NCBI GenBank assembly: GCA_027946555.1
Contig: JAPEVC010000057.1
Coordinates: forward strand, 62,001 to 126,000
DNA: 64,000 bases
Direction of reading: 5' to 3'
From: Gnomoniopsis sp. IMI 355080
Taxonomy: Eukaryota > Ascomycota > Sordariomycetes > Diaporthales > Gnomoniaceae
Both the position numbers and the translations under genes were made by a program. Positions 21,889 through 31,944 of the stretch are shown piece by piece (position 1 is the first letter of the stretch; every line of letters begins with the position of its first letter). Below the pieces are notes generated by a model. That model did not search any database. It worked only from the letters and a program-made list of their open reading frames with translations, and was not told where the DNA came from.

Positions 21889-23382
21889 ATGGACAAGGAC
21901 AGCTGGCAGAAATTCGTACCTGCAGCTACAGTCCCATCAGGCCCCTTCTCGGATGATTTGCGCTCCATTCGATCTTCTTGCGATAGATGCCGCTCTCACA
22001 AGCTCAAATGTGTTGTCCTCAAAGTTCCGGATGGCAATCAGTGCTGCCAGCGATGCGCCCGAGCCATGGTGCCCTGCATCTTCAGTCGGCGTAACGCGTC
22101 CAGCCGTACAGCAACACGCTCAGCAGTGGCGACAACTACGGCCGAGACAGCGACCACAGACTCCGAATGGCGACACAAGCGACCAAGATTTGGGTCTAAA
22201 ACAGCAGCCACCGCCGTTCCCGAGTCCGAAGATTGCACATCACCCCGCCCGCAGTCTCCCACAAGCAGTATCAATGTCCCAGACGCCGCTTATTTTGAAA
22301 ATGCCACTACGGTGGGCTCTATGGCCGAACCTATGAATGTCTCGCCTGTCTGCAGCAGTGAACACGGAGTCTCTGCGCAAAGTGCACTGTCAGGCATCGA
22401 GAATACCGGGATGAGTGAAGTAGACATTAATTTCTGGGATTGTTTCGCAGAGCAAACTATGCTCTGGCACCCGCAATCGATCACGGACGATCTGCGATCC
22501 TCGCCCCAGAACACACTTGCCTTTAGCCGGGACCAGCAAGTCTCGAACGCTACGAATGTTGCAGATATAGTCGTGCCTTCGTCCTTCCTATCCAACGAAA
22601 ACAACCCTCCGCTTAGGAGCTTTGCCCCATCTGGATGTTCTCTCTCGGGGTCCCGAGCCTTAGCGCAGGCCGTTCTAAATTTTGCGACCGCTGTGAACAA
22701 GAGACTTGAGTCCATACAGAACGAACCATGGCGGGGACAGGAATCTGCTTTCGGTCTGGATAACTATCCAATCGGAAGCGTGTTGCACCTATCGCAGGAA
22801 CTTGCCAGTCTGGCAGTCGCCCACAAGAACGTTGAACGCGACAGCGAGAAGCAGAAAAGCGATGGGCAGGCTACAGCTTCGCCCTCTTTCGACATTCCGG
22901 TGGCCCTTGTTCTTCTGTGTTGCTACGTCACATTTTTACAAGTATGCACCGCTGTGCTCCGGGATTTCCAGAGTTACCTGCGCAACATGCAGCCTAGTGA
23001 TGGACCACGAGCGTCGCTGACGAACGTGTCCCCGATGGCAGTACTTTGCCTCGGCGAGCTGCTTCCCGCCAACGAACCACATCTCCGGGTCCATGCCGCT
23101 CTACGTATGCTGCTCGACTCGATTGCTGAGGCAGAAGATGCTTTGGCACTGCCGTCTCAGAACAGGCTCTCGAACGTGGTGCGGCTTTCCGAGACGTTGG
23201 AATCTTCCACACCACCAGAGGCGAATGCATCCTCTGATCCGCTTAACATACGTGATGCGGCTACATCCTTGATTGAGTGGGGACTGCTAAGGAGTACTCC
23301 TGGGATTCAAGATGCTCTTCTCAGTCTCGGACAGGAAGTAAGGAATATCAAAGAAGTATTGCGTCATTGTATGGATCTGTAG
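21889..23382 (+). CDS. Zn2Cys6 transcription factor, candidate cluster regulator
   Basis: Single exon, 497 aa. The N-terminal binuclear zinc cluster is SCDRCRSHKLKC followed by CCQRCARAMVPC (spacing C-x2-C-x6-C-x11-C-x2-C-x6-C, about residues 31-64). The long loop between Cys3 and Cys4 is the AflR/aflatoxin-regulator type. A basic Arg/Ser region and about 150 low-complexity residues follow. The C-terminal third is helical, with the Cys-containing segment VALVLLCCYVTFLQV that resembles AflR-like regulators. Such proteins bind CGG or TCG half-sites upstream of neighbouring biosynthetic genes. It lies divergent to the trans-ER and convergent with the Diels-Alderase, so local regulation of this block is likely (inference). 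The 11-bp tandem repeat sits directly upstream. The start is the first ATG, 30 codons before the zinc cluster. Confidence 0.88.
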   Translation: MDKDSWQKFVPAATVPSGPFSDDLRSIRSSCDRCRSHKLKCVVLKVPDGNQCCQRCARAMVPCIFSRRNASSRTATRSAVATTTAETATTDSEWRHKRPRFGSKTAATAVPESEDCTSPRPQSPTSSINVPDAAYFENATTVGSMAEPMNVSPVCSSEHGVSAQSALSGIENTGMSEVDINFWDCFAEQTMLWHPQSITDDLRSSPQNTLAFSRDQQVSNATNVADIVVPSSFLSNENNPPLRSFAPSGCSLSGSRALAQAVLNFATAVNKRLESIQNEPWRGQESAFGLDNYPIGSVLHLSQELASLAVAHKNVERDSEKQKSDGQATASPSFDIPVALVLLCCYVTFLQVCTAVLRDFQSYLRNMQPSDGPRASLTNVSPMAVLCLGELLPANEPHLRVHAALRMLLDSIAEAEDALALPSQNRLSNVVRLSETLESSTPPEANASSDPLNIRDAATSLIEWGLLRSTPGIQDALLSLGQEVRNIKEVLRHCMDL

Positions 23383-23684
23383 TACATCGAGTTGATGGTA
23401 TGAAATACAAGCCTTTACATTCACACCCAGCGGACCACACCAGTCCACCAAACCAAGCGGATTGTCCCGAAATACCTACTCAGGCTTTCATGACAAGCTG
23501 CAAATGAGTTCAAGCTTTTGAAATACACATCGTCTCATTTATGGTTCAGCATTATACATTATACAAACCACCATTTCGAGGACCATGGTAGAAAAGCTGT
23601 TATTGCTATTTATATATGCGCGGCTATGAGGATTTGGCTATTATTGATATAGCTCAAGAGCGTCTATGCCTCCACCAAGCGTGC
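23383..23684. other. Short 3'-to-3' spacer
   Basis: About 300 bp between the convergent regulator and Diels-Alderase genes. AT-rich, nothing else seen. Confidence 0.5.
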
Positions 23685-24962
23685 TCAAGGCACAGGTATC
23701 TGCAGCTGACCTCCGACCCCGGTCCCTTCGAATACCTCATCAGCCGACCCCCCGACGATCCTCTCGATCCATCCAGATTTCCCCGTGGCCTGGGGACCAG
23801 GAGCACTTGTTGGCTCACTCCACCAGGCACGCTTGTGGCGCACATCGAACCGCCAACGTTTCTGCTGCTTCCATGAGACAAACTCAATCACGTATCCGAT
23901 ATTTCTGTCACAAAAAGCGCCAGCGATACCGCTCTCGTCTTGTCCCATTCGTGGAAACACCTTTTCAACGGTGGTTTCATCTTGGGTCTGCTGGATCACC
24001 CTGTCTAGCGTGATCAAGACGCCTTGCGTGGTTGAGACATCTGGCGGGTCTGCTGTTTGATGCTTGTCATCGCAGATCCCATTCGCAGCGCAGGCCAAAT
24101 CGTCCCCACGGTACAGCCGGGCTGATACGTACGACTTGTGCTCAGCAGCCGCTGACCCCACGACGCGGAGAAGCTGTAGCGAGTAGGGACCAACATTGGC
24201 CACCGTGTAGTACGCATCGTTCATGAAATCGGGCCAAGCCTTTGTGGACCAGCCCCTGACCATACCGCCACGTGCGCCGTCCTGGGATTTCACAATCAAC
24301 CTGCGCCTTCCCTCGTCACTGTCAGATATATGAAAGACCAGATCCGCATCAGAAACTAGCGGGCCCATGGGAAACATGTAGTATACTGAGGGGTACAGTA
24401 GTGCGGCGTCCGGGTCGGCTGGACGGTAGCACCTGTGATCGCCACCCAAACAGCGCAGCTCCAGCGTTCCTGTAACTAGGCTTGGGACCAAGAAGCATAC
24501 CGAGACTGAGGAAAGATCCGCTGCGGTTGTGAAGGTGATGGACCCCGCTGACAATGACGCTTGTGCCGCTGGATCACGGTCCTCTTCCAACGTCCTCCAC
24601 ACGCCCTGCACGCAGCCGCCCTCAGTCCCAGAGTCTTCGTCATTCTCGTCCGTTATCATAGACTCGTGGAAGTAGAGCGTCTCGCCCCATTTCCGACCGT
24701 CTGGCCACAGAGCGTTGACCTCGGCGTGAAACCCGCCCTTGTCGATACCGCGCGCATCGCGATACAGAGACACCCCTAGCGCTGTGGAGCCGTCTGCGCT
24801 GAAAGCCTCGAATTCCCACAGCTCCCAGGCTGTGTTACTGATGAGGCTCACCATCTTGGGGAAGATGTTGGCAGACTTTGGAACAAAGGGCTGAAGGGGG
24901 ACAGGGCCATTGATGATCGAGTCATCAATCGCACGTATTAAGGAAATTCTTTTCGGAGCCAT
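23685..24962 (-). CDS. Diels-Alderase (Fsa2 / MycB / CghA family, lipocalin-like pericyclase)
   Basis: Single exon, 425 aa from MAPKRISLIRAIDD; the frame continues 21 codons further but only to a GTG. The family builds trans-decalin rings by catalysing intramolecular [4+2] cycloaddition on a PKS-NRPS polyene and has a two-domain beta-barrel fold. Visible family landmarks in order: PFVPKSANIFPKM, NTAWELWEFEAFSADGS, SLYRDARGIDKGGFHAEV, LWPDGRKWGETLYFHESM, YPSVYYMFPMGP, MVRGWSTKAWPDFMNDAYY, VGPYSLQLLRV, then CDRNIGYVIEFV, KRWRFDVRHKRAWW, TSAPGPQATGKSGWIE and the final EGTGVGGQL. It is somewhat longer than Fsa2 through insertions near residues 110-125 and 310-335. Beside a trans-ER, methyltransferase, exporter and regulators this is strong evidence for a decalin-type pathway, although no synthase is present. 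Confidence 0.93.
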   Translation of the reverse strand: MAPKRISLIRAIDDSIINGPVPLQPFVPKSANIFPKMVSLISNTAWELWEFEAFSADGSTALGVSLYRDARGIDKGGFHAEVNALWPDGRKWGETLYFHESMITDENDEDSGTEGGCVQGVWRTLEEDRDPAAQASLSAGSITFTTAADLSSVSVCFLVPSLVTGTLELRCLGGDHRCYRPADPDAALLYPSVYYMFPMGPLVSDADLVFHISDSDEGRRRLIVKSQDGARGGMVRGWSTKAWPDFMNDAYYTVANVGPYSLQLLRVVGSAAAEHKSYVSARLYRGDDLACAANGICDDKHQTADPPDVSTTQGVLITLDRVIQQTQDETTVEKVFPRMGQDESGIAGAFCDRNIGYVIEFVSWKQQKRWRFDVRHKRAWWSEPTSAPGPQATGKSGWIERIVGGSADEVFEGTGVGGQLQIPVP

Positions 24963-25670
24963 TTGGAAATCTTTTCTGTCCGGGATACGATCGGTATGAT
25001 AGACCTGTATTGGCGTCGTAGTCACCTGGCAATTGAAGGATACTTGGGTGGAAAGGCACGTGTGACGTGGCGCGTGCCCGAGTCAAATTGCAGGCCGGCC
25101 GATATGGGTAAATAGTATAATTTGATTTTCAATGAGTTTCATCCTGGTGACACATTTCATAAGCTTGTAGTGTTGTTGGCCTTCTTTTCCGTATCAAGGT
25201 TGTGTGCACGGATTCGGAGCTTTTCGGTGGCCAGGTGCATTCGGTCAGAACAACTACATTGCAGTGGTCGGAGAAGATCGGAGACCTCCGAGCCGGTTCA
25301 CTTTGTTGTGTCATTTATGGTCGTCGACATTGATCTTGCGTAAGTAGACAATGAGCGAAAAGTCTTGAAACGGCACGAGTCTAGAATGTGGCCGGCACAT
25401 GGACATATTTCGAATGCAGTGATTTTGCCTACTTCAATGCATCGTAGGCGAGACTACCGGCAACGTACACGATAACTGGCCGTACCTAATTGGGGGTCCA
25501 AACTTTCTCAACGCTATGCGAGCTGTTTTGCATGTACCAGTGATAGGAGACAGCATGATACAGGGTTCTACATAGACCTCTCTAAATTTGGTCAAAATCC
25601 ATGAATGTACCTGTCTCGCGTGAAGCTGGATCCACGCCGCAAAACCGACGTTCACATAACCAATCAACAC
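24963..25670. other. Promoter of the Diels-Alderase and 3' end of the exporter
   Basis: About 700 bp, no coding signature. No strong regulatory repeat was recognised. Confidence 0.45.
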
Positions 25671-27258
25671 TCAGTATTTCAAAGGGAATCTGTTCCTCAA
25701 TCCTTCACCATATTTGTAGAACAAGAATGGGACCGGCACGAAAGCCAAGCCGATGTAAGCCAGTAAGCTGTTTCCCCAGCCCAGGCCGAGCGTGTCATAC
25801 ATCGACGGTCCCGCAAGTGGCAGTAAAGCCCCAAACAGGCTCCGAAGAACCGTGTTGGCCGCCAGGGCAGAGGCCGCCGCCTCGGGACCGAAGGCGTCAA
25901 CAAGGTAGAGCTGGGCCGGCATCAGAATAAGGAATGCCCCAAGCCCGATAACCAAGGTGCCGAGAATGGGCACGATCCAGTGAGTCTTGTATTGGGCACT
26001 CCATCCATACCAGAAGAAGCCAATGGGAACAAGAGAAGATGTCCACATCATCAGAACAAGTCGAAGCTCAGGGCGCGCGAGGGTTCCGCCTCGGGGCTGG
26101 TGAAGGAGCTTGTCACTCAGCACGGAGAACAGTGCAATGCTGATGATCATGCCAACCCCGAGACCGAGATAAGAGAGTCCAGAAATGCCGGGCGCAAACC
26201 CATAGGTTTCCTCGAAAACAGCCGGGAACGTGGTGAAAAGCAGGTAGATGAGGCCGAACATGAAGGCAGTGTATATGGAGAGTAGAAAGACGATTGGCGA
26301 TAAGAAGAGCATCTTGGTAGGCCTCAGGGTAGCGCGGGCCAGAAGTTGACGAGGAGTAAACTCTTCATTGTGCGTCCGAGCCAGAAGCTTTTCGTTGCCA
26401 GTGGTTCTCCGGAGGCCGGAAGCTTTGCGCTCAAGGAGTATAGGCTCAAATGTCTCTCGCATCAGGAAGACTGCAAGCAGGGAGAACACCCCAGCCTAAA
26501 CAAATCACTCGGTCAGCATGATATGAGGCACAGCCAGCCAGGGGCCGCAGAGTTGGACATTGGCGACATACCAGAACCAGTATTATCCAGAATGTCCAGC
26601 GCCACCCGAGATACTCGGCGACGAATCCGCCAACTACCGGGCCAATTACCGGGCCAAGCAGTGGTCCAAGACCAAACAGAGCCATGGCCTTTCCACGCTC
26701 TTCGGACTGGAACAGGTCAGCGATGGTACCTCCTCCAATGGCCATGGGTGCTGAGGCTGCACATCCGCAGATGAAACGGAATGCCAAAAACATGGCGGTA
26801 TCGGTGCTGAGCGCACAGCCAATGGTGAAGGCGAGGTAGATGGCGTTGCAAATATGGTAGATAATCAGCCGTCCGTAGATCTCCGAGATTGAGGCTATAA
26901 GCAGCGGACCGCACACATATCCAAGAAGATATATAGATACGGTGAACGTGTCAACGATAGTGTTGGTGATATTGAATTCGGCGGCGAGATCCTGTGCTCC
27001 AGGGGCAAACATCACTGCTGCGAGATTTCTGTCTTGCTGTGTCAAATCCTACACTTTGGCTAATCATCTGAATTTCAATCATGATAGGTAATACAGGGTT
27101 TCCTGATATCTTACTCACGAGTACAGAGTGAATGCACTGACAAGGAGGAGATGCGCCATCTTGTTCCCTTTCTTCCAGTTTCGAGGATTCGCTGGGTCGT
27201 CAGGGCCATTCCAGTCAACAATCTCAGTGTTTTTTGTGTCTGGACTTGAAGCTGACAT
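25671..27258 (-). CDS. MFS multidrug-type exporter
   Basis: Three exons (27258-27119, 27028-26572, 26495-25671), introns 90 and 76 bp, predicted 473 aa. The start is at MSASSPDTKNTEIV. The N-terminus carries the typical drug:H+ antiporter entry DWNGPDDPANPRNWKK. TM1 ends in NLAAVMFAPGAQDLAAEF; the loop after TM2 has SEIYGRLIIYHICN in place of the GxLaDRxGRR motif. Motif C of drug exporters is seen in FGLGPLLGPVIGPVVGGFV. About 12 membrane segments are visible. In PKS-NRPS clusters such proteins export or detoxify the product. It is divergent from the second Zn2Cys6 gene (start 27907) across a 650-bp promoter packed with CCGA motifs. Confidence 0.9.
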
Positions 27259-27906
27259 TGTCACTTTGACAGGAATGTAGTCTTGAGAAGTAAGATAGCT
27301 GAGGTGGGAAGTCAATATTCGAAGTGTACCTAGGTAAGATCTATTGGATTTCACTGTAGTGCAAGCCAAAATCACAAGGAAGAAAGGCAAGCTGGGTTTA
27401 TCAATAGAAATTTCTCACCATCATCAGTGCGATCCTCCGCGGACATCCATGACCAAGACTCGAGTAGAGCGGAGGGTGCCCAGGTGGACGAGCAGTCGAC
27501 CGACGACTGTCCGAGACCGTCCGATAAAGTGTTGTAGCTAGACAGGTATTCATTTGACTGTGTGGCACCAACTTCGGATCCATTTGAATGTGCTGACCTG
27601 CAAGATAGCTCACTGTAGGCCAGACTTCCAGTTTCCAACGGTGATGCGGTAGGTAAGATTGAATTAGGTACAATATCTCAAGACCGGTATTCCGGCCCCC
27701 CCGAGGCCCGACCATCCGACCCTCCGACCGATCGCCCGCGGACGACTTCAGCTACGCGGCCGCCCACTGCCTAGGAACTCAGATTGCTCCTCCTGGTGTC
27801 ATATAAGCAGTCATAGTGCACGAAACCGCTCGGCTTGTGACATTGGAAGGAATGTTTGCATCACACCGGTTTGTCAGTAGGCCTCGCACGACCGATCTCG
27901 CTCAAC
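27259..27906. promoter_or_regulatory. Bidirectional promoter with clustered CCGA(C) sites
   Basis: It lies between the divergent exporter and regulator genes. Two dense groups are visible: 27496-27525 (TCGACCGACGAC then TGTCCGAGACCGTCCGATA) and 27706-27734 (CCCGACCATCCGACC then CTCCGACCGATCG). CCG/CGG triplets are the classic half-sites of Zn2Cys6 regulators, and two such regulators are encoded in this block. A perfect TACCTAGGTA palindrome is at 27327-27336. No coding signature. Confidence 0.55.
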
Positions 27907-30639
27907 ATGTCAGGTGTCAGCACTCCCAGTTCCCGCACCAGCCTGGCCGGTGCGACTACCCAACAGACCACTACCACAAGCACTGAGGCCGAGACTTCAG
28001 CCGAAGATTCATCACGACTTATACCATTGTCACGGCGTCGAGACAAGCCTCAGCTAAGCTGCAATTTCTGTCGCAGGAGAAAGTAAGTCATCGGGCGTGG
28101 TGCCATGGACGACAGTTCTGTGCCTCCTCGCTACTGGCCGAGATTCAAACGACACGTGAGCTCATCAGTACCTCTATATAGGGTACGGTGCGATCGATTA
28201 CACCCATGTAGCAATTGCGCGAGCCGAGGCGTCGGTTCTTCTTGCGTCTATCCTACTGCATCACGCACTCCAGAACCAGACCTTGCAGCAGGACCAGCTT
28301 ACTCGGAGCGACTTTATGGAACAGCCGCGAATATGCAAGATCGTATCGACAAGCTAGAAAGCTTAGTCTTGACTCTCATGCGGCAGACTGCTCCAAAGTC
28401 CGAGTCATATGCCTCACCAATGGACCAGGCTGATAGCCCACGATCAACAACACTCCTGACCACACCTCGTCGATACACTCGCTTGGAGCCGTTGTCTCCG
28501 GGCTTGAAATCTGAGCAAACCGTGGAATTCTCGCTGTCTGAGACTCATGGCGATGTCTCACCATCTCCATCGGACCATGGCAGCATGAGGATTCAGCAGA
28601 GCGGTGTCAGCTATGTCGGCAGCTCACACTGGGCAGGCATTCTCGACAGTATCGCTGATCTAAGGAGTCACCTTGCTCATTTGCGTCTTGTGGACTATTC
28701 TCAGGCATCGATCATTGTTCCCAAGCCCCATCTGCTTTACAACTCGCCAATGTATGCAACTCCTGCCTCTATCATTGAGGCAATCCCACCACGACCTGTG
28801 GCAGATAGATTAGTTTCCCGTTACTTTCACGTCCTCGATATAGCTCCAGGTAACACTCCATTACTTCTCAATTTTGTCCGATTCCTTCCGCCGGACCTCT
28901 TGTTAGGGCGAGGGGGCTGACTAAAGACCAGGTGTGGTACATAGAGACCAGTTCCTCCGGGAGGTACGATGCACCCACCACTCCACTCAATACTGTGCAA
29001 TTCAGCTATTCGAGCTTCTTTTTTGCCGCATGCATTGTGAGAGAAGTCCTCCTTAGTCAGCCGAAGCTAATCTCAGAGAGTAGTATGAAAAATTCTGGGC
29101 AGAGCCCCAAGCCGCATCGATCACCTGGGTTGGTCAGTTGTTCAGCATGATGTGTCTATCTACACAGCACCAACAGGCTTTTTCCAGTTCTAACAAGGCT
29201 TCTTTTTCTGCCGGGCACTTGGGACGGCCTTCACAAGCCGCTGATAGCCAAGCTGTGGTAGATGCCTACAGAGACAAGGCAGTACAGTGCCTCATCCTGG
29301 GAAATTACACAAAGGGGGGTCCGCATGTCCTTGAAACCCTCATCCTTTATTTTCTGGTCGAGTGCTTCCACCTTCGAGATATGGAGACTGGAATCTGGAT
29401 TCTCGTCGGTATTATAGTGCAGACCGCCGTCCACATGGGTTATCACCGAGATGCAAAGCATTTTCCAAATATCTCACCCTTCGCGGGGGAAATGAGAAGG
29501 CGTATTTGGGCGATGGTACTTCAGCTAGACTTCAGCGTTTCAACTCAGTCAGGACTACCACGGCTTGTCAAGGAAAGCCAGACCGACACTGCCGAGCCAG
29601 GCAATCTTGAAGATTCAGACTTCGACGAAGACACAGCTGAGCTGCCTGCTTCGCGTCCAGAGACGGAGATCACGCCGATACTCTACGTTCTTGGCAAACT
29701 CCGGTTGCTTTCGGTGGGAGTCAGGGTGACCGACGTCGCTACCGAGCCTCGACCGCATTCTTACGCTCAGGTTCTAAAGCTTGACTACGATATCAACGAA
29801 GCCCGTAGCGCTTTGCCATCCAGCCTGAAGTGGACTGGTCTTACGTCCTCACTCAGTGTTCCATCCAAGATTATTATCCAAAGGATTTGGCTGGAAGTGA
29901 CCATTCACCAACTGAAAATCGTCTTACATAGGAAGTTTTTGGAGCCATCTCGACTTCAGCAACAGTACGACACCTCGCGTTCCGTATGTTTGAACGCTGC
30001 CATCAAGATCTTGGAATTCCAGCATCTAGTCGATGAGGAGACTCGGACAGATGGCCTTTTCTACCAAAATCACTGGAGGATATCCTCTGCGTTCACGAAC
30101 GATTTCCTTCTTGCCACCAGTGTACTATGCATATTTCTTCAGAACCACATTGGACAACAAAAGGAACCTGTCGAAGATGCGGAAGATTTGAAAGTTATGC
30201 CGGTGGACGGGATCAAAGTAAAAAAGCTACTGAAGACATCGCAGGCCATCTGGAGCCGGGAATGTGCCACCTCAAGAGAGGCTCGGAAAGCTGTGGCGGC
30301 GCTTCGTTATGTTCTGGGCGAAGAAGACTGCCAGACAGAAGCTCATGTCTCTGAATATATGATGCCTGCGCCTGTCCCAGCTATGGACGCGTCCTCTTCC
30401 GCCGGTGCGTTCCTCTTCCCAGGGTTGCCATTGTCGATTCTCATTGACAGGGAAATATTGTCTAAACTCTCCCTGCAGGCTTCGACGACTCTCTACACGA
30501 TTACGACTCTCCCAGTCATTCCCTCGAGCCGGTCTTTGACGGGACCACGTGGCCAGCTACGTTTACCGACAGTTTTGGCATGATCTCCGATCACTGGGCC
30601 GGAATAGCAGGGCTCGAGGACATGGATCTGACGTATTGA
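27907..30639 (+). CDS. Zn2Cys6 transcription factor with fungal-specific TF middle domain
   Basis: Five exons (27907-28082, 28182-28849, 28932-28963, 29084-30404, 30479-30639), predicted 785 aa. Every join keeps frame; exon 3 is only 32 bp, and the last exon supplies the acidic C-terminus FDDSLHDYDSPSH to EDMDLTY. The zinc cluster is split by intron 1: LSCNFCRRRK joined to VRCDRLHPCSNC and ending SSCVYP (about residues 51-82). A coiled-coil-like heptad stretch follows (MQDRIDKLESLVLTLMRQ). The Fungal_trans domain starts around VVHRDQFLREYEKFWAEP and contains LFSMMCLSTQHQQ, ETGIWILVGIIVQTAVHMGY, and EMRRRIWAMVLQLD. That domain is typical of pathway regulators. It is divergent from the exporter and at the edge of the metabolite block, so it is the likely second cluster regulator (inference). 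Confidence 0.9.
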
Positions 30640-30897
30640 CGCGCAGATATGGGAACAGGCCAGTCCTGTGCGTGAACCATAACTTCACAAGCCAACTACT
30701 TATATTCCATATCTCAAGCAATGTTGAGACATATCAGCAGCCTCAGGAATCGTAATCCTTATTAGTAGCCTCCATGCATAGTAGCCTCCAAGCAAGGTTT
30801 CGATCACCTTGACACTGCTCACCTCCAAGCCCCTTGTGGAATTGAACCTCGTATGGGAATCAATTCTTATGGTACAATCGCGAATCGGCTTTCCTTG

Positions 30898-31944
30898 TTA
30901 TGAAGCTCTTCTCTTGAGGGATGTCAGAAACGCACTCAGAGGCTTTTCTGTCCGCTGTTTTTTGGCATGCCTCTGCTTGTCTTCTTTATCCAACGTTCCC
31001 GAACTACTCAATCCTTCGTACAAGGCCCAAGCGCCCAGTGTCTTTGCATCTCGGGCTCCAACTCTCCACAGATCAGTGTACTTCTCTAATCGAAGAGTAA
31101 TGGTCTCGCCTGCAGTTCTCAACCCGGTTATCTTGCCCTTCAGGGCCTCTATGTGCACTCGATCCATTTCTTTCTCCCAGAGGAAGAGTGAGATATGTTC
31201 GTCGCATCCTCCAGGGCTAGGATACATTGCCTTGACCAGAGTCTCGGGGTCATCGTCTGAGTCCTTCAGCGCAAGCTCCGTCATGTTGATCAGTTCTGAC
31301 TCTGGGATCTTTAGGCCTGTTTCCTCTTCGATTTCTCTTGCAGCAACGCCCTGGAAGTTATTGTTGGCGTCCATCATCCCTGCCGGAATTTCGATGAAGC
31401 GTAACGAGCATGCTGGGGTGCGGGCCTGCTCGGTGAGAATGACCCAGCGTTCGTCGCGCTTGTCTGAAGGGCGCAGAATCATGAGCACGGCCACGCTTCC
31501 GCCGCGCAGGAACACGGTCTCATAAAGAGTGTTTCTGTAATCGACCGGATGCTTTTCCGGATCTGGTTTTTCCGTTTTCTGTTCCGCAGTTGGCTGCCTT
31601 TGAATCCAAGCGTCCATCTTGACAAAGCCCACCTTACCGGGCGGAAATCTCGTGATGGCCTGGATGTGGATACTTTTCAGAGAGTAAGGACGGCTGTGGT
31701 GGGGATGGCTCTCATCTCTCTCTTGCCGCGCAAGATTCGCTTGCATTGTCTTTTTCCACTCCTGGAAAGCCTTGAAGTCCTCAATCTCATCTTTATCGAT
31801 GCCGCCTTTGCGCTTCCAGCTTCCTTTTGCGTGTTCACTGAAGTCGCTGGTCTGAGGGCACCAGAGATCGACTTTAGCGTTGCCAAAGTCCATATCATAT
31901 TTTTTCCATATGAACTGCGGTGGCTGATCAATGATTTCGCACAT
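30898..31944 (-). CDS. Nudix hydrolase (ADP-sugar pyrophosphatase-like)
   Basis: Single exon, 348 aa. Nudix enzymes hydrolyse nucleoside diphosphates linked to another moiety, here probably ADP- or UDP-sugars. The Nudix box is at about residues 186-208: GMMDANNNFQGVAAREIEEE, then TGL. The R-E-x-x-E-E metal-binding core is intact, while the upstream Glu (G-x5-E) is Asn. I recall relaxed boxes in related eukaryotic ADP-sugar members, so this need not mean loss of activity. Other landmarks: VFLRGGSVAVLMILRP, PSPGGCDEHISLFLWEKEM (the downstream loop of this subfamily) and the C-terminal ARDAKTLGAWALYEGL. The tail has an Arg/Lys-rich end (KQRHAKKQRTEK) that could be a nuclear signal. It converges with the regulator ending at 30639; a housekeeping gene, likely marking the cluster boundary. 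Confidence 0.88.
   Translation of the reverse strand: MCEIIDQPPQFIWKKYDMDFGNAKVDLWCPQTSDFSEHAKGSWKRKGGIDKDEIEDFKAFQEWKKTMQANLARQERDESHPHHSRPYSLKSIHIQAITRFPPGKVGFVKMDAWIQRQPTAEQKTEKPDPEKHPVDYRNTLYETVFLRGGSVAVLMILRPSDKRDERWVILTEQARTPACSLRFIEIPAGMMDANNNFQGVAAREIEEETGLKIPESELINMTELALKDSDDDPETLVKAMYPSPGGCDEHISLFLWEKEMDRVHIEALKGKITGLRTAGETITLRLEKYTDLWRVGARDAKTLGAWALYEGLSSSGTLDKEDKQRHAKKQRTEKPLSAFLTSLKRRAS

Larger units (their letters stand above)
17447..30639. other. Candidate secondary-metabolite gene cluster lacking its megasynthase
   Basis: Six consecutive genes: methyltransferase, trans-enoyl reductase, Zn2Cys6 regulator, Fsa2-type Diels-Alderase, MFS exporter, Zn2Cys6 regulator. This is the accessory set known around decalin-tetramate PKS-NRPS genes (equisetin, fusarisetin, myceliothermophin types). 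No ketosynthase, acyltransferase, adenylation or condensation sequence appears anywhere in the window, and the largest internal gap is 1.6 kb. Boundaries are the first and last recognised members; the damaged FAD monooxygenase at 15034-16393 might also belong. Confidence 0.7.

Noticed and set aside
28932..29150. Apparent frameshift inside the second Zn2Cys6 gene, where one frame reads YDAPTTPLNTVQF
   Set aside because: A 120-bp GT-AG intron (28964-29083) joins FLRE directly to YEKFWAEP in phase, restoring the conserved domain without any frameshift.
31324..31390. Glu-to-Asn change in the Nudix box as a sign of inactivity
   Set aside because: The R-E-x-x-E-E core is intact and, from memory, related eukaryotic ADP-sugar Nudix proteins have relaxed boxes at that position.
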